Assembly (NCBI GenBank): GCA_025356015.1
Contig: JANXYO010000007.1
Location: 1-64,000, forward strand
DNA: 64,000 bases
Direction of reading: 5' to 3'
DNA from: Spirochaetaceae bacterium
GTDB lineage: Bacteria; Spirochaetota; Spirochaetia; Treponematales; Rectinemataceae
Both the position numbers and the translations under genes were made by a program. Shown here one piece after another: positions 27,122 through 36,070 of the stretch. The notes beneath the pieces were generated by a model that ran no database searches, was not told where the DNA came from, and was given only the letters and a program-made list of their open reading frames with translations. Numbering within the stretch: the stretch's first letter is position 1; every line of letters begins with the position of its first letter.

Positions 27122-27802
27122 CTAATGCCTTTCTGCCCGGTCCGATGCGGGAGGCCGGAAAAAATCGAGGAGTTCCAGGGGCGAGCAGAGGACGCGGGAG
27201 GCCCCCGCTGCGAGGAGTTCAGCTGGCCCGCGGAAGCCCCATCCGGCCCCGATGGCCGCCATCCCCGCGGCCCTCGCCGTGTTCATGTCAATGTCAGAGT
27301 CGCCGAGGTAGGCTAGGCGCTCAGGCGGAATGGCCATTGTGGCGGCGATATCGAGGGCCGAGGCCGGGTCGGGCTTGCGCGGAAAGCCGGGGGCTTCGCC
27401 CCTCACCACCACGAAATTCGAGCCGGGGAAGAGGCCCCCCACGACCCTCTGGCAAAGCCCGTGGGGCTTGTTAGACAGGATGGCCATGGGAACCCCGGCC
27501 TCCTCGAGGGCTGAGAGGAGTTCCTTCACACCCCCGTAGGCCCGGGTGGAGACGAGACAGTTCTCCTCGTAGTCCGCGGCGGCTTCGGCCCTGATTTCCT
27601 CGATACGGCCGTGATCCCTCTCGGCCTCGGGCAGGGCCCTGGTGACGAGGATCCTGAAGCCGTCGCCGACCATCTTCCTGTAGGAGTCGAGGGGATGGAC
27701 GGGGTAGCCGTGGCGGCCGAGGGCCCCGTTCACGGCCCTGGCGAGGTCTTCGAGGGTATCGGCGAGGGTGCCATCGAGATCGAATATCACCGCATCGTAC
27801 AT
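27122..27802 (-). CDS. HAD-superfamily phosphatase (phosphoglycolate phosphatase-like)
   Basis: A 226-residue cytoplasmic HAD hydrolase. Motif I is AVIFDLDGTLADT at the N-terminus (nucleophile Asp), motif II AILSNKP, motif III Lys in FPRKPDP, and motif IV YLGDSDIDMNTARAAG. The C1 cap and these motifs fit Gph/PGP-like phosphatases; the physiological substrate may be phosphoglycolate or another small phosphate ester. The start at 27802 follows AAGGG. The frame upstream to 28000 is ignored because DLDGT must be near the N-terminus. First gene before the phosphohexomutase. Confidence 0.88.
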   Translation of the reverse strand: MYDAVIFDLDGTLADTLEDLARAVNGALGRHGYPVHPLDSYRKMVGDGFRILVTRALPEAERDHGRIEEIRAEAAADYEENCLVSTRAYGGVKELLSALEEAGVPMAILSNKPHGLCQRVVGGLFPGSNFVVVRGEAPGFPRKPDPASALDIAATMAIPPERLAYLGDSDIDMNTARAAGMAAIGAGWGFRGPAELLAAGASRVLCSPLELLDFFRPPASDRAERH

Positions 27803-27849
27803 TTCGCGCCCTTCTGGTAAGCCGCATGACGCGCGGCACTGCGCCAAAG

Positions 27850-27879
27850 AGTATCGCGCGGGCCCCGACGAAGCGTCAA
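27850..27879 (-). promoter_or_regulatory. Putative promoter of the HAD-mutase-exonuclease operon
   Basis: Minus strand TTGACG, 18 nt, GATACT, about 48 nt before the phosphatase start. Confidence 0.45.
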
Positions 27880-27958
27880 TTGCCCCCTTAAGATCGCCCC
27901 CCTCCGGATCGCCTCCCACCCAGGAAAGTCCAATCCACCCAGGCAAGGGCGCGCAAGC

Positions 27959-27987
27959 TTGAAAGGTCATCTGGCCTGTGCTAATCT
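27959..27987 (+). promoter_or_regulatory. Sigma-70 promoter of the FtsX-LolA cassette
   Basis: TTGAAA, 17 nt, TAATCT, 60 nt before the GTG of the first permease gene and divergent from the phosphatase promoter. Confidence 0.6.
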
Positions 27988-28047
27988 CGTTGCTGTTCAC
28001 AGACTGAACAATCTTTTGCAGGACAATTCGGCGGGTGGGTACTCACG

Positions 28048-29586
28048 GTGATATTGTTTCGCATAGCCCTTCGGAACCTCCTTCGCCGAAGCCGCAAGAA
28101 CCTGGCCATCGGGGCCCTGATCGCGGTGAGCGTCGCCGTCTTCTTCACGGGAAACGCCATCCTCGAGAGCTCGGTGAGCGGGATCCAGCGAACCTTCTCC
28201 GAGCAGTTCACCGCCGATCTTTCCGTCAGCGCGAAGGCCGAGCAGAGCTTCAGCCTTTTCGGCTCCGACACCCCCGTCATAGGCGACTACGAGGTCCAGC
28301 CCCTCCTCATCAACGCCAGTGAAACCGGGGCGAGGCTCGCCCGGGTCCCCGGTGTCGAGGCTACGGCCTATGTCCTCTCCTCCCCCCTTCTTGTCGAGTC
28401 GGGGGGGGCCAGGGGCGGGGGACTTGGCCTTGGCGTCATCGGTGACGAGTACTTCGCTCTCTTCAGCCAGCTCCGTTTTGTCTCAGGCTCGGCCCCCAAG
28501 CCGGGGAGCTCGGGCTGGGTCGTCATCACCGAGGAGAGGGCCAAGGACATCGAGAAGGCCCAGGGCCGGGCCCCTGCCCCCGGAGATAGGATCCTGCTCT
28601 CAGTCTTCCGCAACCAGAGTTTCGCCATCCGCGAGGCGAGCCTCGCGGGCGTCATACGCTACGAGCCGAGCGCCGAGGCCCTCGCCCAGGTCATCCTTGT
28701 CGACGCACGCATCATCAGGAGCCTGAATGGCTTCGCCCAGACCGATGCCCAGAGTGCAGCCCCCCCAGGCTCGGCGGCGCCCGCCGCCCCGGCCGCCCCT
28801 GCCGCGAGCCAGGACATAGACTCGCTGTTCTCGGAGACCGCCTCTCCCCCCACGGCCCCCACCGTTGCCAAGGGCGAGGCGGGCGCGGGGACCGAAGTCC
28901 CTCCGGCTCCAGTCAGCGTCGACGAGCTTCGTAGGACCTTCCGGGAGGCGAGGACGGCCGGAGAGGCCACGGCCAAGGCCGCGTCGACGCTCAACCACGA
29001 GGGATCCTGGCACTTCATCCTCATAAAGGCGGCCGCCGCTTCCGATAGGAAGCGCGTGGCGGCTGCCATAAGAAGCGAGCTCTCGCTCGCCGGCCTCCCC
29101 GCCCTGGTGCGCGACTGGCGCGGCACTGCGGGCTCGGTAGCCGCCTACGTCTATGTCATGCGATTTGTCTTCGACATCGGCATCGCGATGGTCGCCCTCA
29201 TCGTCCTCATGCTGACGATGAACTCCATCGTCGTGTCGGTGTTCGAGCGGACCGCCGAGATCGGGACCATGCGCGCCCTGGGCGCGAAGCGCAGTTTCGT
29301 AAGGAAGCTTTTCGTGATCGAGACGATAAGCCTTTCCCTGGCCGCGGGCATCGTCGGCGTCGTCCTGGGCCTGGGGGCCGTGGGTCTCATCCGCATCGCC
29401 CCCCTCCATTTCGGCAACGACATACTGATCCTCCTCTTTGGGGGGAGCACGCTGCGGCCCCTGGTGACGGCCGGGAACTTCGCCCTGTCCCTCGCCTCAG
29501 TCCTCGGCCTCGGGACAATCGCGTGGGTGATCCCGGTCCGGCTGGCGCTCAGAATCCAGCCAATCCGCGCCATCATGAAGGGCTAG
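28048..29586 (+). CDS. FtsX/MacB-type ABC permease with DSLF-containing periplasmic domain
   Basis: A 512-residue inner-membrane protein of the LolC/E-FtsX-MacB permease family. One helix near residues 18-40, a large periplasmic domain (about 45-365), then three helices (about 370-395, 430-455, 475-500) with the cytoplasmic ERTAEIGTMRALGAKRSFV coupling segment. Within the periplasmic domain is an Ala/Pro-rich loop (about 236-300) with DIDSLFSE at 256-263, resembling DNLDSLFEN of the barrel protein three genes on. The start is GTG at 28048. It lies 12 nt before the second permease. No ATPase is encoded in the cassette. Likely role: extraction of lipid or lipoprotein from the inner membrane. 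Confidence 0.87.
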   Translation: MILFRIALRNLLRRSRKNLAIGALIAVSVAVFFTGNAILESSVSGIQRTFSEQFTADLSVSAKAEQSFSLFGSDTPVIGDYEVQPLLINASETGARLARVPGVEATAYVLSSPLLVESGGARGGGLGLGVIGDEYFALFSQLRFVSGSAPKPGSSGWVVITEERAKDIEKAQGRAPAPGDRILLSVFRNQSFAIREASLAGVIRYEPSAEALAQVILVDARIIRSLNGFAQTDAQSAAPPGSAAPAAPAAPAASQDIDSLFSETASPPTAPTVAKGEAGAGTEVPPAPVSVDELRRTFREARTAGEATAKAASTLNHEGSWHFILIKAAAASDRKRVAAAIRSELSLAGLPALVRDWRGTAGSVAAYVYVMRFVFDIGIAMVALIVLMLTMNSIVVSVFERTAEIGTMRALGAKRSFVRKLFVIETISLSLAAGIVGVVLGLGAVGLIRIAPLHFGNDILILLFGGSTLRPLVTAGNFALSLASVLGLGTIAWVIPVRLALRIQPIRAIMKG

Positions 29587-29598
29587 AGGGTAGGCATC

Positions 29599-30882
29599 TT
29601 GGTTTTCAAGGTAGCTGCGCGCAACTTCACCCGCAACGCCAGGCGCTTCCTCCTCCTCGGGGCCGCTGTCGCCGCGGGCTTCTTCGTGATCTGCATCATC
29701 CAGAGCCTGGTCGCCGGGGTCACCAACCAGATCAACGAGAGGGGGGCGCGCTTCTACGGCGGCCACCTCGTCGTGCTCGGCTACCAGAAGCACCCTGTGG
29801 TGAGCGCGAGGATCGGGGATGACCGCCCGGTCCTCGAGGCCATCGCCCGCTCGGGAATAAAACCATCCATCGTCTCCCACCGGACCCACGAGGGCAACGG
29901 CCTCGTGTTTTTCAACGGGGAGAAGCTCGCGATGCGCCGCATCATAGGCCTCGACTGGGCCGACGAGGGGCCCGCGATACGGCAGATGGAATTCGTCTCC
30001 GGCGACCCCGACAGGATGAAGGATCCCCGGAGCGTCCTCATCTCGGAGGAGACCGCCAGGCGCCTCGGCGCCAAGGTGGGGGACGAGGTCGTCCTCGAGG
30101 TCGAGCGCGAGGCCGGGGCCATCGACACGAGGAACCTCCTCGTCGCCGCGATCTTCCGCGAGGCGAGCATCTTCGGCTACTTCACCCTCTACATGGACCG
30201 GCGCACCCTCAACTCGGCGAGCGGCATGGATGCCGACGACTGCAACCTCATCGGAATCTACCTCGATGACTACCGCAAGGCACAGGCGGCATCCACACGC
30301 CTCCTCGCGGCCCTGAAGACGGAATTGCCGACCTTCCCGCCCCTCGCCAGCCGCGACGATTTCTACGAGGCCCGCTCGGCCGACTACCAGGGAATCCGCT
30401 ACGGGACGATGACCGTCAGGGGCTTCCTCTCGGAGATCGGGACCATGCTCGAGGCCCTCACGATGGTGAGCTACGGCATCCTCGCCCTCGTCATCGTCGT
30501 TGTCACCGTGGGTATCATGAACATCTATCGCGTCATGATCTACGAAAGGACGCGGGAGATAGGCACGATGCGCGCGATAGGTGTCAGGAGGGCCCAGGTG
30601 CGCAACCTGGTCCTCGCCGAGGCCCTCATGCTCTCGGCCTGCAGCATCGTGGCGGCCCTGGGCTTGAGCGCCCTGGCCCTCTTCTTCGCTTCGCGTATCC
30701 AGCTCGCCGTGGGAGCGGGCTTTGACATCTTCCTCGACCGGGGCCACCTTAGCTGGTTCATCAACGGCGATGTCACGGCGCTCGACGCCGCCCTCATCGT
30801 CCTGGTCACCCTTTTCGGGGCCCTCGGACCCGCAAGGGCGGCTCAGGCCATCGAGCCCGCCGCCGCCCTGCGCAGCGATTGA
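29599..30882 (+). CDS. FtsX/MacB-type ABC permease, second subunit
   Basis: A 427-residue inner-membrane permease paralogous to its upstream neighbour: N-terminal helix (about 15-40, LLLGAAVAAGFFVICIIQSL), periplasmic MacB-like core domain (about 45-280), and three C-terminal helices with YERTREIGTMRAIGVRRAQV between the first two. The start is a TTG (29599) shortly after GAGGGTAGG; MVFKVAARNFTRNARRF is the usual amphipathic entry of this family. The two permeases probably form a heterodimer like LolC/LolE. The stop overlaps the possible TTG start of the next frame, whose better ATG is at 30894. Confidence 0.88.
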   Translation: MVFKVAARNFTRNARRFLLLGAAVAAGFFVICIIQSLVAGVTNQINERGARFYGGHLVVLGYQKHPVVSARIGDDRPVLEAIARSGIKPSIVSHRTHEGNGLVFFNGEKLAMRRIIGLDWADEGPAIRQMEFVSGDPDRMKDPRSVLISEETARRLGAKVGDEVVLEVEREAGAIDTRNLLVAAIFREASIFGYFTLYMDRRTLNSASGMDADDCNLIGIYLDDYRKAQAASTRLLAALKTELPTFPPLASRDDFYEARSADYQGIRYGTMTVRGFLSEIGTMLEALTMVSYGILALVIVVVTVGIMNIYRVMIYERTREIGTMRAIGVRRAQVRNLVLAEALMLSACSIVAALGLSALALFFASRIQLAVGAGFDIFLDRGHLSWFINGDVTALDAALIVLVTLFGALGPARAAQAIEPAAALRSD

Positions 30883-30893
30883 CAGGAGCAGCA

Positions 30894-31703
30894 ATGATCA
30901 GTTCCGGAATATCCCCGAGCCGCCCCAGGCGGCCCCTCCTCGCCCTTGCAGCCTTCCTCTGCCTCCTCCAGGCCCTGGCCGCCCAGATACCCGCCGGGAC
31001 GGACTTCACAGCCCTCCTAAAGAAGGCCGACGCCCTGGTCACCTTCCCGGACACGGACTTCTCGGCCGAGTACACCTTCGTGCAGGAGAGCCCCGGCCAG
31101 GGGAAGAGCACGAAGCAGGCCATGGTCTTCCGCCGGGACAGCGAGAACACCTACCTCATTGTCATGGTCATGCCCGTCGAGGACAAGGGCAAGGGCTATC
31201 TCAAGTCGAACGACAACCTCTGGTTCTACGATCCGGTCTCGAGGCGCTTCACCTTCACCAGCGCGAAGGAGCGATTCCAGAACATGAACGCCCGCAACTC
31301 CGATTTCACCCGATCCAACCTCGCCGGTGACTACAAGGTGACCTCGGCCCGGTGGGAGGCCCTGGGCAAGTACCAGTGCTGGGTCCTCGACCTCTTGGCG
31401 ACCAGCCCCGAGATACCCTCGCCAAAGATGCGCATCTGGATAAGCGACGACGGCCTTGCCAGGAAGACCGAGGACTACAGCCTCTCGGGCCAGAGACTTC
31501 GCACTACGGCCTTCCCCCAGTACCAGGTCGTGGGCACCCGTTTCGTCCCACAGACCGTGGTCATCCTCGACGAGCTTCGGGGCGCGAACATCAATGGGGT
31601 TTTTGTCAAGGAAAGGACGACCTATACGATAACCCGGCCCTCCATGCAGAGCCTGCCCGACGCGACCTTCTCAAAGGCCTGGCTGGAGAAACTCAGTGAC
31701 TAG
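30894..31703 (+). CDS. LolA-like outer membrane lipoprotein-sorting protein
   Basis: A 269-residue periplasmic protein with signal peptide (about 1-31, ending LQALAAQ) and a LolA/LppX-like half-barrel fold (COG2834 type): FSAEYTFVQESPGQGK, NTYLIVMVMPVEDKGKGYLKSNDNLWFYDPVSRRF and the repeated hydrophobic strands that line a lipid-binding cavity. Such proteins ferry lipoproteins or lipids between membranes. It lies between two inner-membrane permeases and an outer-membrane barrel, so it is the obvious periplasmic carrier of this cassette. CAGGAG precedes the ATG at 30894; a TTG 15 nt upstream is less likely. It overlaps the barrel gene by 8 nt. Confidence 0.87.
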   Translation: MISSGISPSRPRRPLLALAAFLCLLQALAAQIPAGTDFTALLKKADALVTFPDTDFSAEYTFVQESPGQGKSTKQAMVFRRDSENTYLIVMVMPVEDKGKGYLKSNDNLWFYDPVSRRFTFTSAKERFQNMNARNSDFTRSNLAGDYKVTSARWEALGKYQCWVLDLLATSPEIPSPKMRIWISDDGLARKTEDYSLSGQRLRTTAFPQYQVVGTRFVPQTVVILDELRGANINGVFVKERTTYTITRPSMQSLPDATFSKAWLEKLSD

Positions 31704-33126
31704 GACGGGCGCCGCACTCCCCGTCCTCCTCCTCCTCGTGGCCCTCTGCCTGCCCGCTGCGGCCCAGACCGGCACGGCCGCGGCCCCTGCCGGAACGGCC
31801 ACCGGCGAGGCGGCGCCCCAGGCCCAGGGCACGGCTGGCAGCGGCGACAACCTGGACAGCCTTTTCGAGAACGGCACGACTCTCCCTCCGGCCACTGTCG
31901 ACAAGAACCCGGTTGAGACCGCCCCGATCCGCCCCGATGACCTCTCGCGCGACGAGAAGATGCGATTCTTCGGCACCTGGAGCGCCTACGCGAACCTCGG
32001 CCCGGGCTGGTCCAATTGGCCCAACTTCTCCCAGCCAAAGCGCTACTTCCTGGTTGACGGCGGCGCCTCGCTCACGGCTGGCCTTGGATTCGAGGTCAGG
32101 CCTGCATCCCAGCTCAGGCTGCGAGGGCTGGCGACCTATAATTTCCCCACCACGGGTCTCCAGGTCACCGAGCTCATCATCGACTACACCCTGAGGAACA
32201 CGATCTTCTTCAGGGCAGGCATTTTCGGCTATGCCTGGGGCGACGCCCAGTTCTCCCAGCTGGGCAATCTTCCGGGGCGGACCCTTCCCTCCTGGTCGAC
32301 CGACACCATCCCGGTGTGGCAGACCACCAATCTCATCACCAATTCCACCACCTCGAACCTGCCCACCTCGGTCAAGGCCTACATCCCGCTTGGACGAAAC
32401 GGCCTCACCTTCCTCGTCAGGGCCGATCCCAACTACTTCGTGAGCCGCACCGAGCCCGACCTCAAGAGCGCGGGCTATGGCCTCGAGTACGACCAGGTGA
32501 CCGGACCCGTCGAGTGGACCCTGGGCGGCTTCTACCAGCGCCTCCTCACTCCGCGGGCCATGCTCGTCGGGAGGTCGACAGTCCTCGGCTGCGCCCTCTC
32601 TGTCGAGACCCTGATGGCCTTCCCCGTGACCTTCAAGGGCACGGGGGCGGTTGCCGTTCCCACGGCTGGCGGTGGTGTCTATATCGGCGGTCCTTTGCAG
32701 CGGGTGTATCCCAGCATGGTCCTTGGCCTCTCGCGCGAGTGGACGGCCCTCAACCTCAAGCTTCACCTCGAGTACACCATCAACAGCGAGCGAGACCCGC
32801 GTGGAGACCAGGCGAACCCCGACTGGCTCCCCGACGCCGTGGGTCCCGGTGGCCACGCCACCGATGTCGCCCTCCACCTCGGCCGTCTCTTTGACAACAG
32901 GAAGATCGGACTGAACCTGCTGTGGCAGCACAACTGGACGACCAGCGCCGGGCTTGCGGCCTCCTTCCTCGAGCTGGCACCCGACTCGGTCCTGACGGTC
33001 CAGATTGGGGCCGAGACGATCTATGGCTCGGACGTGGCCGAAGTCTCGGCCAACAGGCTCCTGCCCGAAAACAACCGCTTCGGCTTCGTGCTCCTGGCCC
33101 GGCTCAACACGAGCTTCAGGGAATAG
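31696..33126 (+). CDS. Outer-membrane beta-barrel of the LolA cassette
   Basis: A 476-residue exported protein: signal peptide (about 1-24, ending LPAAAQ), a disordered Ala/Thr/Pro-rich stretch (25-75) containing DNLDSLFEN at 51-59, and a barrel of alternating strands from about 85 to the end (LNTSFRE). GTG start overlapping the previous stop by 8 nt indicates translational coupling. Genes of this arrangement in other bacteria place a large barrel (DUF1302-like role) next to a LolA-like carrier. A role as outer-membrane acceptor or exit for the exported lipid is inferred from position. Family not recognised with certainty. Confidence 0.82.
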   Translation: MTRTGAALPVLLLLVALCLPAAAQTGTAAAPAGTATGEAAPQAQGTAGSGDNLDSLFENGTTLPPATVDKNPVETAPIRPDDLSRDEKMRFFGTWSAYANLGPGWSNWPNFSQPKRYFLVDGGASLTAGLGFEVRPASQLRLRGLATYNFPTTGLQVTELIIDYTLRNTIFFRAGIFGYAWGDAQFSQLGNLPGRTLPSWSTDTIPVWQTTNLITNSTTSNLPTSVKAYIPLGRNGLTFLVRADPNYFVSRTEPDLKSAGYGLEYDQVTGPVEWTLGGFYQRLLTPRAMLVGRSTVLGCALSVETLMAFPVTFKGTGAVAVPTAGGGVYIGGPLQRVYPSMVLGLSREWTALNLKLHLEYTINSERDPRGDQANPDWLPDAVGPGGHATDVALHLGRLFDNRKIGLNLLWQHNWTTSAGLAASFLELAPDSVLTVQIGAETIYGSDVAEVSANRLLPENNRFGFVLLARLNTSFRE

Positions 33127-33187
33127 GGCCGGGCCGGGCTCAAAGGGCCCCTGGGGCAATCGGCCCAGGCTTGCGCCCGTAGCCTCC

Positions 33188-33217
33188 TTGCCGTCCTCCA
33201 CCGGGCCCCCGTACATT
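33188..33217 (+). promoter_or_regulatory. Putative leaderless promoter of the PAP2 gene
   Basis: TTGCCG, 18 nt, TACATT, then only 6 nt to the ATG at 33224. Confidence 0.45.
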
Positions 33218-33223
33218 CTAGGG

Positions 33224-34144
33224 ATGAGCGAAACCACGATTCCTTCCCCTGTCAGGCCTTCGTCATCCAAGGCGGGCAGGGGCCTTGTCCCCCTGCTCCT
33301 GGCCCTGTGCCTCGCCCTTGTCCCCGGCCTGGGAGGGGCCGCGCAGGAGGCCTCGGTCCCGGCCCAAGCCCAGGTCCCTGGAAGGCCCCTGCCCCCGGCC
33401 GTCCCCGAAGCCTTCCCCTACAGGCTCGGCGCGGTCAGGGAGGCCACGATGGGCGCGACAGCCCTTGGCCTCTATGGCTCGAGCTTCTACTTCAATTCCC
33501 TGAAGCGCTCGGCCAACGCCGCCGACCTCAGGGACTCGAGCATCCCCTTCTTCGACCGCCTCTACACCAGCTCCCACTCCTCGCCGATGGGGACAGCTGC
33601 CGACGTCCTCATGGTCTCGGCCGCCCTTGCCCCCGAACTGGCCGCGGCGGCCTTCGCCCCTGGCCTCGATGGGGGGAAGTTCCTCACGATCGGGGTGATG
33701 TACGTGGAGACCATGGGCCTGGCCTACAGCTCCGCCGAGCTCCTCAAGAGCCTGGTCACCCGCTACAGGCCCTATGGGTATTCCGGCACCGTCGACTTCG
33801 GCGACTCGGAGCTAACCTCGTCCTTCCCCTCCCGTCACGCGATGATCGCCTTCTCCTCGGCGACCTTCGCCGGCTTCGCCTTTGACAAGGTCGCGCCCGG
33901 ATCGCCCTGGAGCCCCCTCGTGTGGGCCTCTGGTCTCGGCCTCGCCACGGCGACCTCGGTGCTCAGGGTTGCCTCGGGCGACCATTTTCCCAGCGACGTG
34001 GTCGCCGGAGCCATTCTCGGCTCCGCCCTTGGCTACCTCGTGCCCCTCCTCCACGAGAAGCGAGGAGGACGCGGTCCTGTGTCCCAGGTCAGCCTCCTGC
34101 CCACGGGGAATGGCCTCCTCCTCGACCTGAGCCTCTCCCCCTAG
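33224..34144 (+). CDS. PAP2-family phosphatase, membrane-associated
   Basis: A 306-residue protein with an N-terminal signal/anchor (about 18-40) and several hydrophobic helices. The three PAP2 motifs are seen: KSLVTRYRP (KxxxxxxRP), FPSRHAMIAF (PSxH) and VASGDHFPSDVVAG (general SRxxxxHxxxD; first Arg in VLRVASGDH). It should dephosphorylate a lipid phosphate such as undecaprenyl pyrophosphate, phosphatidate or phosphatidylglycerophosphate at the periplasmic face. It starts 97 nt after the LolA cassette with its own leaderless-type promoter, so it may be only loosely linked to that cassette. Confidence 0.85.
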   Translation: MSETTIPSPVRPSSSKAGRGLVPLLLALCLALVPGLGGAAQEASVPAQAQVPGRPLPPAVPEAFPYRLGAVREATMGATALGLYGSSFYFNSLKRSANAADLRDSSIPFFDRLYTSSHSSPMGTAADVLMVSAALAPELAAAAFAPGLDGGKFLTIGVMYVETMGLAYSSAELLKSLVTRYRPYGYSGTVDFGDSELTSSFPSRHAMIAFSSATFAGFAFDKVAPGSPWSPLVWASGLGLATATSVLRVASGDHFPSDVVAGAILGSALGYLVPLLHEKRGGRGPVSQVSLLPTGNGLLLDLSLSP

Positions 34145-34151
34145 GGCGCGG

Positions 34152-34182
34152 GCCTTGAGCGGGGCGGGGGCTCCCTCAAGGC
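34152..34182. terminator. Shared hairpin between convergent genes
   Basis: GCCTTGAG (34152-34159) and CTCAAGGC (34175-34182) form an 8-bp stem in the 38-nt gap between convergent PAP2 and DUF6675-like genes. There is no T-run on either side; position suggests bidirectional termination. Confidence 0.45.
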
Positions 34183-35031
34183 TCAGGGCCTGGGCTTGAG
34201 ATAGGCTCCTGATTTCGCGGAGAACCAGGCGAAGAGGGCGGCCGCACGGTTCGAGAAGGACTCCTCGAGCCTGGCGCGGAAGATTCCCGGAGCCTTGGCG
34301 CCGCTCTCGGTGTAGAAGATGATGGCGTCGGCGGCCTGGACCACGAAAAGCCTCGTCTTGAGGGCGCCTGGGGCCGCGATGGGCAGGATGCCATAGCTCA
34401 TCCGGCTAAGGTTGCTGACCTCCACGACCACGGCCCCCTCGATGCCGAGGAAATTGTAGCCGTAGACATTCGAGCCGAAGCTCAGGTCCCTCTGCAGGGC
34501 GAAGAGGCTCTCAGCCGCCGGAATCGCCGAGGCGGGTGGGGGAGGGGGGTCGGGCAGGCGGGTCCTGGTCACCGGATCGTCGATGCGGTAGGACTCAGCG
34601 TACAGGGTCCTCATGGCTCTGTGGCTGGCCGAGTAGTACTGGATGCCCTCGAGGCTGGCAAAGGAGCGAAGGAGGCCGTAGATACCGGCGAGCTCAGCCC
34701 TCAGGCCTGACTCGTCGGAAGGGGCGGCCCGGGGCAGGAGGAAGACAGTCTCGACGAGGATGCCGGGCTTCTCGGCGGCGATGGCGCTACGGATCGTTTG
34801 CGAGCCCGGGCTTGCCGGGAGCAGGGCGGGGAGGCCTGTCTCCGAGGTCCTGACGGCCTTTCCCTTTGAGAGGAGCTCCTCGAAGTAGGGGGCGCAACTG
34901 GCCCTCGCCTCGGCGAGGGCCTTAAGCCCCTCCTTCGCCGCTGGCTGGGGAGAAGTCTGGGCCTGTATCGCGGCCCAGCCGAAGAGGAAGACGAGGACCC
35001 CGGCCGTGGCAAGACGCTGTGGCTGCTGCAT
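34183..35031 (-). CDS. Exported hypothetical protein (DUF6675-like)
   Basis: A 282-residue protein with a signal peptide (about 5-24, ending AAIQAQ). The body has no enzyme motif I can name. It contains the segments SLEGIQYYSASHRAMRTLYA, FGSNVYGYNFLG, AVVVEVSNLSRMSYGI and IFYTESGAKAPGIF, which fit the spirochaete-restricted DUF6675 group as I remember it; that match is tentative. It is probably periplasmic. A TATCAT (minus strand, 35041-35046) ends 9 nt before the ATG and there is no Shine-Dalgarno site. Divergent from the RNA methyltransferase gene. Confidence 0.7.
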   Translation of the reverse strand: MQQPQRLATAGVLVFLFGWAAIQAQTSPQPAAKEGLKALAEARASCAPYFEELLSKGKAVRTSETGLPALLPASPGSQTIRSAIAAEKPGILVETVFLLPRAAPSDESGLRAELAGIYGLLRSFASLEGIQYYSASHRAMRTLYAESYRIDDPVTRTRLPDPPPPPASAIPAAESLFALQRDLSFGSNVYGYNFLGIEGAVVVEVSNLSRMSYGILPIAAPGALKTRLFVVQAADAIIFYTESGAKAPGIFRARLEESFSNRAAALFAWFSAKSGAYLKPRP

Positions 35032-35071
35032 GGTGGGGCGATGATAGCCTGCCGGGGGTGGCGACGCGCAA

Positions 35072-35968
35072 GTGGAGGCGGGAGGCCTGGGGGCCGGGGC
35101 CGGGCTCCAGCCGGTCCTAGACTCTGGCTTCGGGAGCCGCCTATACTCCAGCCTCGTGAAAAAGCTCAAGGCCCAGGGAAGGGAGGCCTTCCAGGACTAT
35201 TACCGCGAGCTCTTCGGCGAGCGCTGGGATGGCTTGGCAGCGGCCCTCGCGGGGGAATCCGATTCCCTGCCCTTCGTCGCCAGCCCGGGCAGCGAGCCCT
35301 ATTTCATGGACTCAGCCTCGGTCTTCGCCGCCTCGGCCCTCGACCTTCCCGAGGAAGGCCGGATCCTCGACGCCTGCGCGGCCCCGGGCGGCAAGACCCT
35401 CGTCCTCGCCTCGAGGCTCGAGCCGACCAGGGCCCGCCTTGTCGCGAACGAGCTCTCGGCCGACCGCCGCCGCCGCCTCGCGGCCGTCCTTGACAGCCGT
35501 CTGTCCCCGGCCCTGCGCGCCCGGGTCGAGCTCTCTGGCCGGGACGCGGCCTCCCTCTGCCGCAGGATGCCCTCCTCCTTCGCCGCCATCCTCCTCGATG
35601 CGCCCTGCTCGAGCGAGAGGCACGTCCTCGCCGACCCGACGGCCCTCTCCGCCTGGAAGGCATCGCGGATAAGGAGCCTCGCGCAGAGGCAGTGGTCCCT
35701 CCTCTCCTCGGCCTTCCTGATGCTCGAGCCAGGGGGCTGCCTCGTCTATTCGACCTGCGCACTGTCCCCGGCGGAAAACGACGCCGTGGTCGAGCGCCTC
35801 ATCAGGAAGGAGGGCGGGGAACTGGCGATCGAGGCCCTGGCCGATCCCCGGTCCGAGGCCACCCTGCACGGCATCCGCTTCCTCCCCGACAGGGCAGGAG
35901 GGGCCGGGCCGATGTATGTCTGCAAGATGAGGCGGGTCCCCGGCCCCGGCCGCGCCCAGGCGGTCTAA
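35072..35968 (+). CDS. RsmB/NOP2-family RNA m5C methyltransferase
   Basis: A 298-residue SAM-dependent methyltransferase of the NOL1/NOP2/Sun family. SAM-binding ILDACAAPGGKTLVLAS (about 97-113), LLDAPCSSERHV with the first catalytic Cys (about 173-184) and VYSTCALSPAEND with the second catalytic Cys (about 224-236) are present, so it should methylate cytosine-5 in rRNA or tRNA. The RsmB N-terminal NusB-like RNA-binding domain and the PUA domain of RsmF are both missing; only a short helical N-terminus precedes the core. The start (GTG at 35072) is uncertain: no ribosome site is seen. Confidence 0.85.
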   Translation: MEAGGLGAGAGLQPVLDSGFGSRLYSSLVKKLKAQGREAFQDYYRELFGERWDGLAAALAGESDSLPFVASPGSEPYFMDSASVFAASALDLPEEGRILDACAAPGGKTLVLASRLEPTRARLVANELSADRRRRLAAVLDSRLSPALRARVELSGRDAASLCRRMPSSFAAILLDAPCSSERHVLADPTALSAWKASRIRSLAQRQWSLLSSAFLMLEPGGCLVYSTCALSPAENDAVVERLIRKEGGELAIEALADPRSEATLHGIRFLPDRAGGAGPMYVCKMRRVPGPGRAQAV

Positions 35969-36070
35969 AAGGCCCCGGCCACCGACAGGGCCCCGGGGCG
36001 ACTCCGGGCGGCCCAAAACCGGCCGTGACCTTGCTGGACATCCTTGCCCCACGATGCGAGACTTGTACTC

